Positions 23,616 to 33,579 are shown, numbered from the stretch's first letter. The stretch: DNA of 34,270 nt from Firmicutes bacterium UBA1422 (GCA_002304835.1 DBPK01000023.1:966-35235); one strand, 5' to 3'. The notes: generated from the letters alone by a model not told the origin. Program-made: numbers and translations.

Positions 23616-25283
23616 TTGAAAAACATACCGATTGGGGAAGTTCTTAAAGAATACGGATATATAAACAGTGAGCAGCTTGAAGAAGCTCTTTTATACCAGA
23701 AAGAACACAGGGACAAAAGACTTGGTGCAGTAATGCTGGAGCTGGGCTTTGTTGATGAAAAGCAGATGCTTACCGCCCTGGCCAAACGCCTGGACCTCTC
23801 TTTGACAGACCTTCATGAGATAGATATAGATACGGAAGCAGTGGCTCAGATACCAAGACAGATAGCGGAAAAGTATAAAATGATAGCTGTCGAAGGAAGT
23901 GACAGTGAGCTCACTGTCGTAATGAACGATCCGCTGAACTTTTATGCTATTGAAGATGTCAGGCAGATAAGCCAGAAGAACATAAAGATCAAACTTGATT
24001 TACTGGACAATATCGATAATGCAATAAAAAAGAATTACGGAGCTGTGGGTGTCAAAGAAGCATTGAAAAAAGCCAGCTCTGCATCTTTTATAGAAAAAGA
24101 AGCGCCGGCAGTTGCGGAAGTTGGGGAAGAAGCTCCGGTGGTCCAGGCACTCAACAGGCTTCTGATACATTCCTACAGCATGGGTGCCAGCGATATCCAT
24201 ATCGAGCCCTTTGAAGAAAAAATGCTGGTAAGAGTAAGGGTTGATGGAGTAATAACAGAAACTGCCAATCTGGCCGTAAGCCTTCAACTCTCCCTCATCG
24301 CCAGAATAAAAATACTGTCTGATCTGGATATTGCCGAAAGAAGACTGCCCCAGGACGGACACTTCAAGACAAAAGTAGATGATGTGGATATAAATGCCCG
24401 TGTATCCATAATACCAACGGTCTACGGGGAAAAGGCAGTTATAAGATTTTTATACACTGATACCGTAGTTGACGATCCGGAGAGGTTCGGCATGAAACAG
24501 GAGAACTATGAAAAATTTGCCGATGCAGTGAATTCTCCCCACGGAATGATATATATCACAGGGCCCACGGGATCGGGGAAAACCACATCCCTTTATATGG
24601 TCCTTGAAAGGATGGCGGGAAGATCTGTCAATATTTCCACCATTGAAGATCCTGTGGAAAGGAACCTGCCCGGGGTAAATCAGATGCAGGTGAATCTTCA
24701 GGCAGGTCTAACCTTTGAAAGGGGTCTTCGTGCCCTGCTAAGGCAGGATCCCGACATAATAATGGTGGGAGAAACAAGAGATGCGGAAACGGCCAGTATT
24801 TCAGTAAGGGCCGCAATAACAGGACATCTGGTGTTTTCCACACTGCATACAAACAATGCCATTTCCGCCATAATAAGATTAAGAGATATGGGGATACCTT
24901 CATATCTGGTGGCCAATTCTCTTACGGGACTGGTGGCTCAGAGGCTTGTAAGAAAAGTTTGTCCCGACTGTGCAGAGACATATGAAGCAAACAGCGACGA
25001 ACTGAAAATGCTCGGCGCTGAAACGGCAAGACTTAAAAAACCCCTGGGCTGCACAAAGTGCAATCATACAGGATACAGAGGAAGAATGGCTGTACATGAA
25101 GTGGTGGTAATAGACAGGGCCCTAAGAAGGATGATAGCCCAAGAGGTTGAGATAGAAGAAATCGAAAAATATGTAAGGGACAATATGGGATTCAAAGATA
25201 TCCATGAATCAGCCCGGGATCTGGTGCTTTCGGGAATGACCACCATGGAGGAATTCAATAAAGTGGCCAGATATATGGATTAA
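23616..25283 (+). CDS. pilB: Pilus extension ATPase PilB
   Basis: This 555-residue protein starts with TTG after AAAGGAG. It has a GspE N1 domain at about 1-140, then an N2 domain with SDIHIEPFEEKMLVRVRVDG. The ATPase core has Walker A GPTGSGKTTS near 315, Asp box TIEDPVE, Walker B DIIMVGETRD near 380 and the His box FSTLHTNNA. A CPDC...CTKC zinc site at about 449-482 is typical of GspE/PilB rather than PilT. It hydrolyses ATP to drive pilin addition at the PilC platform. Confidence 0.95.
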   Translation: MKNIPIGEVLKEYGYINSEQLEEALLYQKEHRDKRLGAVMLELGFVDEKQMLTALAKRLDLSLTDLHEIDIDTEAVAQIPRQIAEKYKMIAVEGSDSELTVVMNDPLNFYAIEDVRQISQKNIKIKLDLLDNIDNAIKKNYGAVGVKEALKKASSASFIEKEAPAVAEVGEEAPVVQALNRLLIHSYSMGASDIHIEPFEEKMLVRVRVDGVITETANLAVSLQLSLIARIKILSDLDIAERRLPQDGHFKTKVDDVDINARVSIIPTVYGEKAVIRFLYTDTVVDDPERFGMKQENYEKFADAVNSPHGMIYITGPTGSGKTTSLYMVLERMAGRSVNISTIEDPVERNLPGVNQMQVNLQAGLTFERGLRALLRQDPDIIMVGETRDAETASISVRAAITGHLVFSTLHTNNAISAIIRLRDMGIPSYLVANSLTGLVAQRLVRKVCPDCAETYEANSDELKMLGAETARLKKPLGCTKCNHTGYRGRMAVHEVVVIDRALRRMIAQEVEIEEIEKYVRDNMGFKDIHESARDLVLSGMTTMEEFNKVARYMD

Positions 25284-25320
25284 CAAAAAATACTTTTTAT
25301 TCGGGGAGAGGTGAAAAGAG

Positions 25321-26370
25321 ATGGTATCAATTCAGGAGATATTAAAAAAAGCAAGGCAGGAAAACTGTTCTGATGTTCATATAACCCAGGGATCACCCAT
25401 AGCCATAAGAAAAAACGGAGTCTTGACTGCTACAGATATGGAGCCGGATATGCAGGAAACCGAGAAACTGATCCTTTCTCTTTGCAGTGAAAAACAGATA
25501 GCTGAACTGAAACAGGGAAAGGACCAGGATTTTGCATATTCTCTTCTGGATGGCACAAGGCACAGAGTGAATGTATACGGGCAGATGAATGGCCTGGCTG
25601 CCGCCATACGTATCATAAATGATAAGATCCCTTCGCTTGAGTCTCTTAAACTGCCGGATACCCTAAGAGAACTGGCAGAACAGCCAAGGGGGCTTGTTCT
25701 TATAACGGGGCCCACGGGAAGCGGTAAATCCACAACTCTTGCAGCTATGGTAGACCATATTTCAAAAAACAGATCCGATCACATACTTACGGTGGAAGAT
25801 CCCATTGAGTATGTTTTCGATCAGAACAGATCATTGATACATCAGCGTGAGGTGGGAGAAACAGTTGAGTCATTTGCAGCAGCCCTGCGTTCGGCAATGC
25901 GGGAAGATCCGGATATAATTCTGGTGGGAGAGATGCGTGACTACGAAACCATTTCTACTGCCATAACTGCAGCGGAGATCGGGCATCTGGTACTTTCCAC
26001 ATTGCATACCCAGGGAGCATCACAGACCATCGACCGTATAATAGACACTTGCCCTCCGGGGATACAAAAGCAAATGAGAGGACAGTTGTCAATGGTGTTA
26101 AGAGGCATAATAACTCAGCAGCTTCTGCCGACGACTTCCGGTGAGGGGCGTATCGCTGCTACAGAAATACTTATTGGGACCGATGCGGTGGCAAACCTTA
26201 TAAGAGAAGACAAATGTTACCAGCTACCTTCGGTAATGCAGTCCTCAAAAGCAATGGGGATGCACACCATGAACGGTAATCTTGCCATGCTTCTGAAACA
26301 GGGAATCATAACAAAAGAAACAGCGGTAAGTGCTTCCTCAGACAAAAAGGATCTTGCATACAGCATATAG
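25321..26370 (+). CDS. pilT: Pilus retraction ATPase PilT
   Basis: This 349-residue ATPase lacks the N1 domain and zinc site of PilB. It shows SDVHITQGSPIAIRKNG at the start, Walker A GPTGSGKST near 130, Asp box TVEDPIEYVF, Walker B DIILVGEMRD near 200 and LSTLHTQGASQTIDRIID. The GEMRD motif is characteristic of PilT. It powers disassembly of the pilus, so twitching or surface pulling is likely. It ends 20 bases before the giant pilin. Confidence 0.93.
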   Translation: MVSIQEILKKARQENCSDVHITQGSPIAIRKNGVLTATDMEPDMQETEKLILSLCSEKQIAELKQGKDQDFAYSLLDGTRHRVNVYGQMNGLAAAIRIINDKIPSLESLKLPDTLRELAEQPRGLVLITGPTGSGKSTTLAAMVDHISKNRSDHILTVEDPIEYVFDQNRSLIHQREVGETVESFAAALRSAMREDPDIILVGEMRDYETISTAITAAEIGHLVLSTLHTQGASQTIDRIIDTCPPGIQKQMRGQLSMVLRGIITQQLLPTTSGEGRIAATEILIGTDAVANLIREDKCYQLPSVMQSSKAMGMHTMNGNLAMLLKQGIITKETAVSASSDKKDLAYSI

Positions 26371-26390
26371 AGGAGGGACCAAAAGAGAAA

Positions 26391-28931
26391 ATGTTCAGTA
26401 AAGAAACGATAAAAAGAAAACACGGATTCACCCTTGTAGAATTAATAGTGGTTTTGGTGATAATAACAGTGATCGCTTCTGTTGCTGTGCCCTCGATCGC
26501 AGGATATATAATAAAGATGAAGCAGATGGCAAGAGATGAGATGGCAGCTGCCCTTTTTAAAATAAGCCAGACTGCCATAACTGATATTTACTCGGCGGGC
26601 AACCAGGAGGAACTGGAATACAAAGGACAGGTGGATGCATCGTCCATAGATCCTGCCCTTGATCCGGACGAACTGGAAAACAATGCAGACAATCTTGTTT
26701 ATATGTCCATAAATAAATCCTCCCAGAACAAAGATTCAGATCCGCTTGTCAAACTCCTTGACCCCTATGTCGTTGACAAAGAGGCCCTCCAGCAGACCAT
26801 ACTTTTGGAATATAACGTAAATACGGGCAAAGTGCTTTCTGTTTTTTACAGCGACGAAGCGGATATAGGTTATGGTCAGGGAACCACCTATAATGCTTTT
26901 GAGCGCAACAGAAACAGTCTCAAAGAAGGCAAAATGGGATACTGGGCAGTGGACAGCACGGGTATGCCTTTGAACACAGGAAGTTTTGAAGATATGAGCA
27001 TCGGTCTTGTGGATTACGATGGAGAACTGAGGGACGGAGAGACCCAGGAAGGTAATGAGATAAACGGAGGCAGGAATTACGGTCTTTTGACCTGCGAATG
27101 TGTTCTTCCGGGACCACAGGGGTCTGCATACGATTATGAAATAACCCTGGACCCCCAGGCGGGAACAGATGAAGTCATAGAAGTTGATACACAGGACTGG
27201 GCATCGATGAATACATCCCTTTCTCAGGCAGTGAACGGAAACGGAATATATGCATACCAGCGGGCTTCCGGCCAGACAGTACTGGTGATAGTGCTTGACA
27301 CTCCCTACAGCAGCTACAGTATCAAAAACAAGTTTCCTGATCTTGACAACGGGAATCTTTCAGCAACACTTACGGCTTCCATTGGAGGCGATTCCAATAC
27401 GGCGACTTCAAACACGGTAAATGTTTTTTACGGAGATCAGAGTGTGGAAGGAACCAAAAATGTTTACAGCATATACAGTGTGCGACATCTTAACAATATA
27501 AGATATAACACTAGAGATAATTCGGAGTTCATACAGAAAAAGGATGTGGTATGCAGAGACTGGAATGATGCCATTCTGACCTTCAAAGCCCTTTATGCCA
27601 ATGAAACAAATGGTTTTAGGGGAACATATAAAGGGATGAACGGAAATGCTTCTTATAAAATATATGATCTCACCGTTACCGGCACTTCATCGGCGGGGCT
27701 GTTTGCAAAAATCGAAGGAGAGGCCAGGGTGAATGGAGTGTATCTGGATTATACGGATGAATACTACTCAGCATATGAGCAGGCTTCAGAGATAGAAAAG
27801 GGAGATTACTTTATAAGAGGCACCCAATATGCAGGAGGGATAGCAGGAAACAATCAGGGAATAATAAGGTCATGTACTGTTGAGGGCAAGGTATTTGCCA
27901 AAGGCAGTGCGGCTGCAGCCGGAGGCATAGCAGGAATAATATCCTTCGAGTGGTGGACCCAGGCATGTCCTGACGGTACCCCCAGCACTGTGACCCATTG
28001 CATGTCGGCGGCCTGGGTAAACGGAGAAGGAATGGGAACGACAGGTACTGCCGCATCGGCGGGAGGTATAGCAGGATCCTGTGATGAAGGGAAAATATAT
28101 TATTGTGAAACAGGGACCGCATGCGGTGTTTCCGCGGGGACCCAGGAGCCGGTCAGCATACTGGGAGTTCCCTATTTCGGCGCGAGGCCTGAAAATACCC
28201 CATATGATTACAGCACCCAAAACATAATGAACAATGTTTGCATGATAACAGGAACAAATCCATATGATTCGGCGGGAGGGATCGCCGGGAAAACAGGCAT
28301 TCACAATCCCGCCGGCGATATACTTTATTGTGTAAATGCTGCAAAGATCATAAGTGACAGAGCCGGAGGACTGGTGGGACAGCTCCTGGGAGCACATTCA
28401 ATTGTCAGGAGCAGTTACAATGCAGGAGATGTTCAGGGAGACAACTACGCAGGAGGTCTTGCGGGTTATTTCAATATAGCGACCATACGTTCATGTTATA
28501 ACACCGGTGGCGTAAAGGCGGGGCCTGTGACCGGGAATCAGGATTCAAAATATGCCGGAGGGCTGGTGGCATCAATGACTGGGGGGGCATCTATGTATGA
28601 TTCATACAGTGTAGGTCTTGTGGATGTAAGCGCCGGACCAAACATAATTAATAGTGATAATAGAAACGGTGGAATTGGCTATTGGAATCATTCGGGAGCC
28701 ATAACAAATTGTGCTTTTCTCAAGATACATAATAAAGACAAAACTTATGGTGACTGCGTTGAATTGAGCCAGGGGAATATGAAAAACAATAAAAATTTTG
28801 CCGGCATGACAAACCATTCGGGGAACTATGAGGCGGGCATATTTGCATATTATTATCCCTACCTCATTGTGAGCGATGAAAACTGCAGTTTGGGAGAAGA
28901 TTTTCAGAGAACACCATGGACCCAACACTGA
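26391..28931 (+). CDS. Giant type IV pilin-like protein with GLUG-type beta-helix (pilin-adhesin)
   Basis: This 846-residue protein has the prepilin signal KRKHG|FTLVELIVVLVIITVIA at residues 8-28, with Glu at +5. Pilins are usually 120-200 residues. A first globular region (about 40-340) is followed by GLUG-type repeats at about 475-740 (YAGGIAGNN, SAGGIAGSC, RAGGLVGQL, YAGGLAGYF, YAGGLVASM), predicted to form a beta-helix like that of the 3245 surface protein. Paired cysteines occur in the repeats (CETGTAC). The size suggests a pilus-tip adhesin rather than a repeating subunit. It follows pilT directly. The ribosome site AGGAGGG is 13 bases from the start, a little far. Confidence 0.85.
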   Translation: MFSKETIKRKHGFTLVELIVVLVIITVIASVAVPSIAGYIIKMKQMARDEMAAALFKISQTAITDIYSAGNQEELEYKGQVDASSIDPALDPDELENNADNLVYMSINKSSQNKDSDPLVKLLDPYVVDKEALQQTILLEYNVNTGKVLSVFYSDEADIGYGQGTTYNAFERNRNSLKEGKMGYWAVDSTGMPLNTGSFEDMSIGLVDYDGELRDGETQEGNEINGGRNYGLLTCECVLPGPQGSAYDYEITLDPQAGTDEVIEVDTQDWASMNTSLSQAVNGNGIYAYQRASGQTVLVIVLDTPYSSYSIKNKFPDLDNGNLSATLTASIGGDSNTATSNTVNVFYGDQSVEGTKNVYSIYSVRHLNNIRYNTRDNSEFIQKKDVVCRDWNDAILTFKALYANETNGFRGTYKGMNGNASYKIYDLTVTGTSSAGLFAKIEGEARVNGVYLDYTDEYYSAYEQASEIEKGDYFIRGTQYAGGIAGNNQGIIRSCTVEGKVFAKGSAAAAGGIAGIISFEWWTQACPDGTPSTVTHCMSAAWVNGEGMGTTGTAASAGGIAGSCDEGKIYYCETGTACGVSAGTQEPVSILGVPYFGARPENTPYDYSTQNIMNNVCMITGTNPYDSAGGIAGKTGIHNPAGDILYCVNAAKIISDRAGGLVGQLLGAHSIVRSSYNAGDVQGDNYAGGLAGYFNIATIRSCYNTGGVKAGPVTGNQDSKYAGGLVASMTGGASMYDSYSVGLVDVSAGPNIINSDNRNGGIGYWNHSGAITNCAFLKIHNKDKTYGDCVELSQGNMKNNKNFAGMTNHSGNYEAGIFAYYYPYLIVSDENCSLGEDFQRTPWTQH

Positions 28932-28968
28932 TGATTTGGTATAAGGTTTTGTGCCCTAAAGGAAAGAT

Positions 28969-29544
28969 ATGACAAAGGCAACGATAAAAAACAAAAAAGG
29001 CATCAGTATACCGATAGTAATGGCAGTGGCAGTCATACTGCTGGTTATCGGCGGTGTTATATTGTCTGTGGCATCGGGAAATCTGGGAACATCCAACCAA
29101 GAGAAAAGCAATAAACAGGCTTATTTTATAGCAAAATCATCCATGAAGGTCATTGACAGATCCATAAGAAACGGCGAGATGGGGGAACATATAAAGAATA
29201 TGGTCCTGACAGATCTAATAAACAGCGGAAACACATCGGTAAACAAAAATTGGGGACCTTTTATTTCATCGGTCAGCTTGAGCGGAAAAGGACTTGATAA
29301 TTTTGAGGCAGATGATATGAGTATAACTTTTAAGAGCAGCTCCCAGGCCACATCGGGATCCGGATCAAATCTTCAGTCGGCCACGGTAACAATAAATGAT
29401 ATGAAGGTGTCATTCAAGTCTTTGTATAACGAACGGGAAAGCTACAGGGTAACAGCCACCTATTCATATACGGGATATGCCAATATCCAAAACGGGGTAA
29501 GGACCTGGGGGACAGAAACATGGACACTGGTAAATATAAAGTGA
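28969..29544 (+). CDS. PilX-like minor pilin
   Basis: This 191-residue protein starts MTKATIKNKKGISIPIVMA with a hydrophobic helix at 12-33 and GNLGTSNQEKSNKQAYFIAKSSM after it, resembling the N terminus of PilX-type minor pilins. The residue at +5 after the glycine is not Glu, so processing may differ. A beta-rich, Ser-rich C-terminal half follows. AAAGGA lies just upstream of the start. It overlaps the next gene. Confidence 0.6.
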   Translation: MTKATIKNKKGISIPIVMAVAVILLVIGGVILSVASGNLGTSNQEKSNKQAYFIAKSSMKVIDRSIRNGEMGEHIKNMVLTDLINSGNTSVNKNWGPFISSVSLSGKGLDNFEADDMSITFKSSSQATSGSGSNLQSATVTINDMKVSFKSLYNERESYRVTATYSYTGYANIQNGVRTWGTETWTLVNIK

Positions 29545-30281
29545 TAAAAAGAACATATGGAAATAAAAGAGGCGAAATCCTTATGGAATCCATCGTCAGT
29601 TTTATTATATTTATAATCGTTCTTATTGGTGTGACTGCCCTTGTCTTAAGTTCTACAAACATGAACAAAGAAGCAGATATCAGCAACAGGGAGCTGGAAA
29701 ACGAGATAAAGGCTGCAGAAAACGACACGGCACCATTAACAGGAACCGGGACCATGACAATAGTTTTTGACGGTAACACTTTTTATGAAAATATAAATAT
29801 AAAAAAGCAAACTGCAATAACATATTTTTCTCCCAAAAATGATCAGAAAACCACCCAACAGCTGGGAGAAGAGACTATGGCTTCAATAGCACAGAAATTC
29901 ACAAAAGCCCGGGCAGGGAGCCTGCCTCAAACGGACGGGGCATTCACAGGTGAAAGGATAGACGGTGTAGATGCCAGTGATCCCAATGCGGGATCCGGCT
30001 TTGCATTTGCAATTTATACTGCCCTTACAACAGAGCAAAAATCCTTTGCCGATTCGATTTCCTGGTCAATAGTAAATACAGAAAACGGCTATTACATTTT
30101 TTTCGTAGCCGACAGACATTACACCAGCCTGGAAGATGCCACGGGGATCAAGGTTTATAAGTATGATATGAAAAGCACAAAATACCAGTATACGGGGGAA
30201 GGGTCGGTTGATGACGGAAGAGTCTCATCTTCGGGGAGCGACTGGTCCTCATGGAACACTACTGTTTCGGAATGGCAGTGA
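29520..30281 (+). CDS. Minor pilin-like protein with an atypical prepilin signal
   Basis: This 253-residue protein has KRG|EILMESIVSFIIFIIVL, a prepilin-like segment with Glu at both +1 and +5 where Phe is normal at +1. The hydrophobic stretch (about 26-46) is followed by ELENEIKAAEN and a soluble domain with no family match I recognise. The ATG at 29520 overlaps the previous gene by 25 bases; a GTG at 29541 would give nearly the same protein. It is most likely a minor pilin in the priming complex. Confidence 0.6.
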   Translation: MDTGKYKVIKRTYGNKRGEILMESIVSFIIFIIVLIGVTALVLSSTNMNKEADISNRELENEIKAAENDTAPLTGTGTMTIVFDGNTFYENINIKKQTAITYFSPKNDQKTTQQLGEETMASIAQKFTKARAGSLPQTDGAFTGERIDGVDASDPNAGSGFAFAIYTALTTEQKSFADSISWSIVNTENGYYIFFVADRHYTSLEDATGIKVYKYDMKSTKYQYTGEGSVDDGRVSSSGSDWSSWNTTVSEWQ

Positions 30282-30286
30282 AAGAC

Positions 30287-31255
30287 ATGAAAATGAAAAT
30301 GCTCAAAAAAAATAATAAAGGAGCCACCCTGGTGGAGATAATAGTGGGACTTGCAGTATGTCTTATTTTCCTTGGTGTGGCTTTTGCGATCATATCGCCA
30401 ATAGGCAATATATTTGACCGTAGCGGCGAGAAGGCCGATGCACAGCAGATCGCAAACAGTGTTATGGAAAGTATCCGCACAAAGACAGCAAAAAGCGATA
30501 CTCTTTCCAAATCCGGAAACAAAGTCGTATATGATTCGGGCACCAGTTTTTTTGCTGTGAGCAGTGAAGGATATCTGGTCTACGGCGATATGGCCGCTCC
30601 GGAAGATGTCAGACCGGAATATGACCAAGCCTTTTACAACGGTAAAACCATATCAATGACGGTATCTTCCTTGGGGACAGATAAGCTTGAAGTAACAATA
30701 GAGGTCAAAAATAAAGAGGGCAGCAGAACTATTTACTCAACAACAGGTATACTGAAGCCCATACTGACTCAAAACGAAGAGGAATCACAGGTATTTTCGG
30801 CGGAAGGTCTTATCAATGTAAACGATTCGTCTCTGGGACTCACTCATGAAGAAAAGAGAGAGAAAATGGGAGATAATGCGGAAATATTCTATTATGTTTT
30901 CACAGATTATGTTGACTCTCTTAACAGCCTTTATGATATAACCTGGAACAGCAATCCAATTGCTTTTTTGGCCGCTTCAAACAATGAAGTAAGGGGATAC
31001 AAAAGAGACGACCCCGCTGACACTTCTCTTCATGTCATATATGCAAGTCAGGAGATGGCGGAAATATACAAAGATAGTTCTGTGTACGGAGAAGTAAGCG
31101 ATGGAAAGGTATATGTCATAAGATCAGAAGGCGCCATAAGTATAGACTATGTGGCGGTAAAGATAGGAGACTACTGGGGGAAATGCGATTCCACAGGAAA
31201 GATAGTATATGGGAATCAGGCTGCTGACGGCTGGTCAGCGGGAACGAGACCGTAA
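30287..31255 (+). CDS. Minor pilin-like protein
   Basis: This protein of about 322 residues has the signal MLKKNNKG|ATLVEIIVGLAVCLIFL with Glu at +5 and Ala at +1. A long helix continues to about 60 (FDRSGEKADAQQIANSVMES), then a beta-rich domain with no recognised family. The start is uncertain: ATG 30251, 30272 and 30287 are in frame, none with a strong ribosome site, and the first two lie within the preceding gene. It is the last gene of the pilus cluster and ends 22 bases before the convergent cadA. Confidence 0.65.
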   Translation: MKMKMLKKNNKGATLVEIIVGLAVCLIFLGVAFAIISPIGNIFDRSGEKADAQQIANSVMESIRTKTAKSDTLSKSGNKVVYDSGTSFFAVSSEGYLVYGDMAAPEDVRPEYDQAFYNGKTISMTVSSLGTDKLEVTIEVKNKEGSRTIYSTTGILKPILTQNEEESQVFSAEGLINVNDSSLGLTHEEKREKMGDNAEIFYYVFTDYVDSLNSLYDITWNSNPIAFLAASNNEVRGYKRDDPADTSLHVIYASQEMAEIYKDSSVYGEVSDGKVYVIRSEGAISIDYVAVKIGDYWGKCDSTGKIVYGNQAADGWSAGTRP

Positions 31256-31276
31256 AGAAAGACCATACAGATACTT

Positions 31277-33157
31277 TTATCCGCTTCCTCGCATAGAACG
31301 CAAGGCATTCAAAACGGCTATCAGTAAAACCCCCACATCAGCAAAGACAGCAGACCACATGGAAGCGATGCCCAAGGCTCCAAGAACCAGGATGACTCCT
31401 TTTACAGCAAGGGAAAAAACAACATTTTCCTTCGCCACGGAAAGAGTCTTTTTTGATATAAGGATGGCTTTATAAAGGGAGGAAAGTCTGTCATCCATTA
31501 TGATGATATCGGAAGCCTCCATGGCGGCGGCAGAGCCCATGTTCCCCATGGATATTCCTATATCGGCTCTGGCAATGACGGGAGCATCATTTATACCATC
31601 GCCTATGAAAGCCACTTTGCCGCCTTTTTTTGCTTTATTCATAGAAATCATTTTTTCTGCGAGAGCAACTTTGCCCCCCGGAAGAAGGTCACTGAAGACT
31701 TCATCTATACCGGTTTTTCGGGCAACTTCATCGGCAGCTTCACGCCGGTCCCCGGTTAGCATAACAGTTTTTTTGACTCCGGCTTCCTTTATTCTTCTAA
31801 TGGTTTCTTTGGCATCCTCCTTTATGGTATCGCAAACTGCTATATATCCCAGATACTCTTCTTCAAAAGCCAAATGGACCAGGGAGCATGACTCATCTTT
31901 CGGAAGATCGAAGAAGCCTTTGCTGTTCATCATATTTTCGTTGCCGGCATATAAAAGCCTGTCATCTATGACTGCGATTATCCCCTTGCCCGGGACTTCT
32001 TCCACATTCTTTATGCGACCGGTATCCAAAGTTCTTCCATAGGCTTTTTTTATTGAAAGAGCTATGGGATGGTTTGAATAGTTCTCAGCATGGGCTGCCA
32101 GTTCCAAGAGCCGGAAAGAGTCCATATGAAGGGCCTTTGCGTAGCTGACGGAAAAATCACCGCTGGTCAGCGTTCCGGTTTTATCGAAAATAGCGATCTC
32201 CATTTTTGACAAAGCCTCCAGATAGTTCCCGCCCTTGACAAGTATGCCGGATGTGGCTGCCTTGCTTATACCTCCGAAAAAAGTAAGGGGAACGGAGACC
32301 ACAAGGGCACAGGGACAGGATATCATAATGAAAATAAGTGCTCTGTAGATCCAGTCTGTAAGAACCTGATCCGGGAACAAAAGGGAAGGCAGGAAGGCCA
32401 CTAAAAGAGCCGCGGCTAAAATGAAGGGAGTGTAGTATCTTGCAAAGCGGGTAATGAATTTTTCGTATGGAGCCTTTCTGTCGGAGGCCTTTTCAGTCAT
32501 TTCAAGTATCCTGGAAACGGTGGAATCCTCATATGTATTGGTTACCTTTATTTTAAGCAGGCCATTCTTGTTTATGCATCCGCTTATGACTTCATCTCCC
32601 GGGAAAACATCCTTTGGGATGGGCTCTCCCGTAAGAGCGGAAGTGTCCACCGAAGAAGAGCCTTCTGTGACGATGCCGTCCAGGGGGATCTTTTCTCCCG
32701 GCCTGACAATTATGACCCCGCCGGGGGCCACATCATAAGGACTCACTTTTTCTTCATGATCATTATAAAGTAGATTTGCATAATCAGGCTTTATATCCAT
32801 TAGGCGTGAAATAGAATCGCGTGATCTGGAAACGGCGAAATTCTCAAAAAAAGTTCCAAGAAGGAAGAAAATCATAACGGCGGCGGCTTCGTCAAACTGT
32901 TTTAGGGCCAGGGCACCCATGGTGGCAACGGTCATAAGAAAACTCTCATCAAAAATCTGCCCGTGCAATATGTTTTTCACAGCATTTAATATTGTATCGA
33001 AACCTGCAGCTATGTATGCGATCAGAAAAAGCACTAAGGCTATGTAATGAACGGAAAAACCGTTACCGAAGAGAGCAAAAAACTCTCCCGTCACAAAAAA
33101 CACTGCAGCTGCAGATAAGCGTAAAAGTATTATTTTTTGATCTTTAGTAAGCGACAT
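31277..33157 (-). CDS. cadA: Cd/Zn/Pb-type P1B ATPase
   Basis: This 626-residue metal-exporting P-type ATPase has TGEP (about 180), the ion-site CPC in ISCPCAL (about 280), the phosphorylation motif DKTGT (about 326), SNHP (about 362) and GDGINDAP (about 519). The last helices contain ADVGVLLIAVLNALR, where the Asp marks the Zn/Cd/Pb subgroup. The N-terminal metal-binding domain with CxxC is absent, so it is shorter than the classical CadA. The start at 33157 (MSLTKDQKI) is chosen for AAGGAG just upstream; a longer form from 33196 would overlap the regulator. It is co-transcribed with the ArsR-type gene. Confidence 0.92.
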   Translation of the reverse strand: MSLTKDQKIILLRLSAAAVFFVTGEFFALFGNGFSVHYIALVLFLIAYIAAGFDTILNAVKNILHGQIFDESFLMTVATMGALALKQFDEAAAVMIFFLLGTFFENFAVSRSRDSISRLMDIKPDYANLLYNDHEEKVSPYDVAPGGVIIVRPGEKIPLDGIVTEGSSSVDTSALTGEPIPKDVFPGDEVISGCINKNGLLKIKVTNTYEDSTVSRILEMTEKASDRKAPYEKFITRFARYYTPFILAAALLVAFLPSLLFPDQVLTDWIYRALIFIMISCPCALVVSVPLTFFGGISKAATSGILVKGGNYLEALSKMEIAIFDKTGTLTSGDFSVSYAKALHMDSFRLLELAAHAENYSNHPIALSIKKAYGRTLDTGRIKNVEEVPGKGIIAVIDDRLLYAGNENMMNSKGFFDLPKDESCSLVHLAFEEEYLGYIAVCDTIKEDAKETIRRIKEAGVKKTVMLTGDRREAADEVARKTGIDEVFSDLLPGGKVALAEKMISMNKAKKGGKVAFIGDGINDAPVIARADIGISMGNMGSAAAMEASDIIIMDDRLSSLYKAILISKKTLSVAKENVVFSLAVKGVILVLGALGIASMWSAVFADVGVLLIAVLNALRSMRGSG

Positions 33158-33192
33158 AAAATACTCCTTAAATGGGGGATGTCCCAGATCTT

Positions 33193-33546
33193 TCAATCTA
33201 TTTGCAATATACTCTTTATCAGTTTCTTTAATGCTTCAGCTTTGCCGGGATCCGAAACTGAATAATAAACCTCTTTGCCCTCTTTCCGGCTTTTTATGAG
33301 TCCGGACTGTTTCAGCACTCTGAGATGGTGGCAGACTGCAGGAGAAGACATTTTCATTATTGCGGCAATGTTTATCACGCATTCCTCCACATGGCAAAGG
33401 AGCCATAATATTTCAAGACGCCTGGCATCGGAAAGCAGTGCCGATATACCGGAAGCTTTTTCAAAAGCATCATCGCCGGGTATTTCTTCAAGCAGCGATT
33501 TTGTTTTCACATCATGATCGTGCGGTAATCTAAAAGAGTTTGTCAT
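33193..33546 (-). CDS. ArsR/SmtB-family metal-sensing repressor
   Basis: This 117-residue winged-helix protein has the ArsR recognition helix region MSSPAVCHHLRVLKQSGLI followed by the GKEVYYSV wing. Near the alpha-3 site it has HVEECVINIA, where CadC has ELCVCD, so only one of the two cysteines is kept. The N terminus offers HDHD instead of the CadC cysteines, and there is no C-terminal alpha-5 histidine set. It should repress its own operon with cadA until metal binds, but the ligand set looks non-standard. It starts 64 bases downstream of the -10. Confidence 0.85.
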   Translation of the reverse strand: MTNSFRLPHDHDVKTKSLLEEIPGDDAFEKASGISALLSDARRLEILWLLCHVEECVINIAAIMKMSSPAVCHHLRVLKQSGLIKSRKEGKEVYYSVSDPGKAEALKKLIKSILQID

Positions 33547-33579
33547 ATCTGATCCTTTCTTGATTTTGCACTGTTAAAA

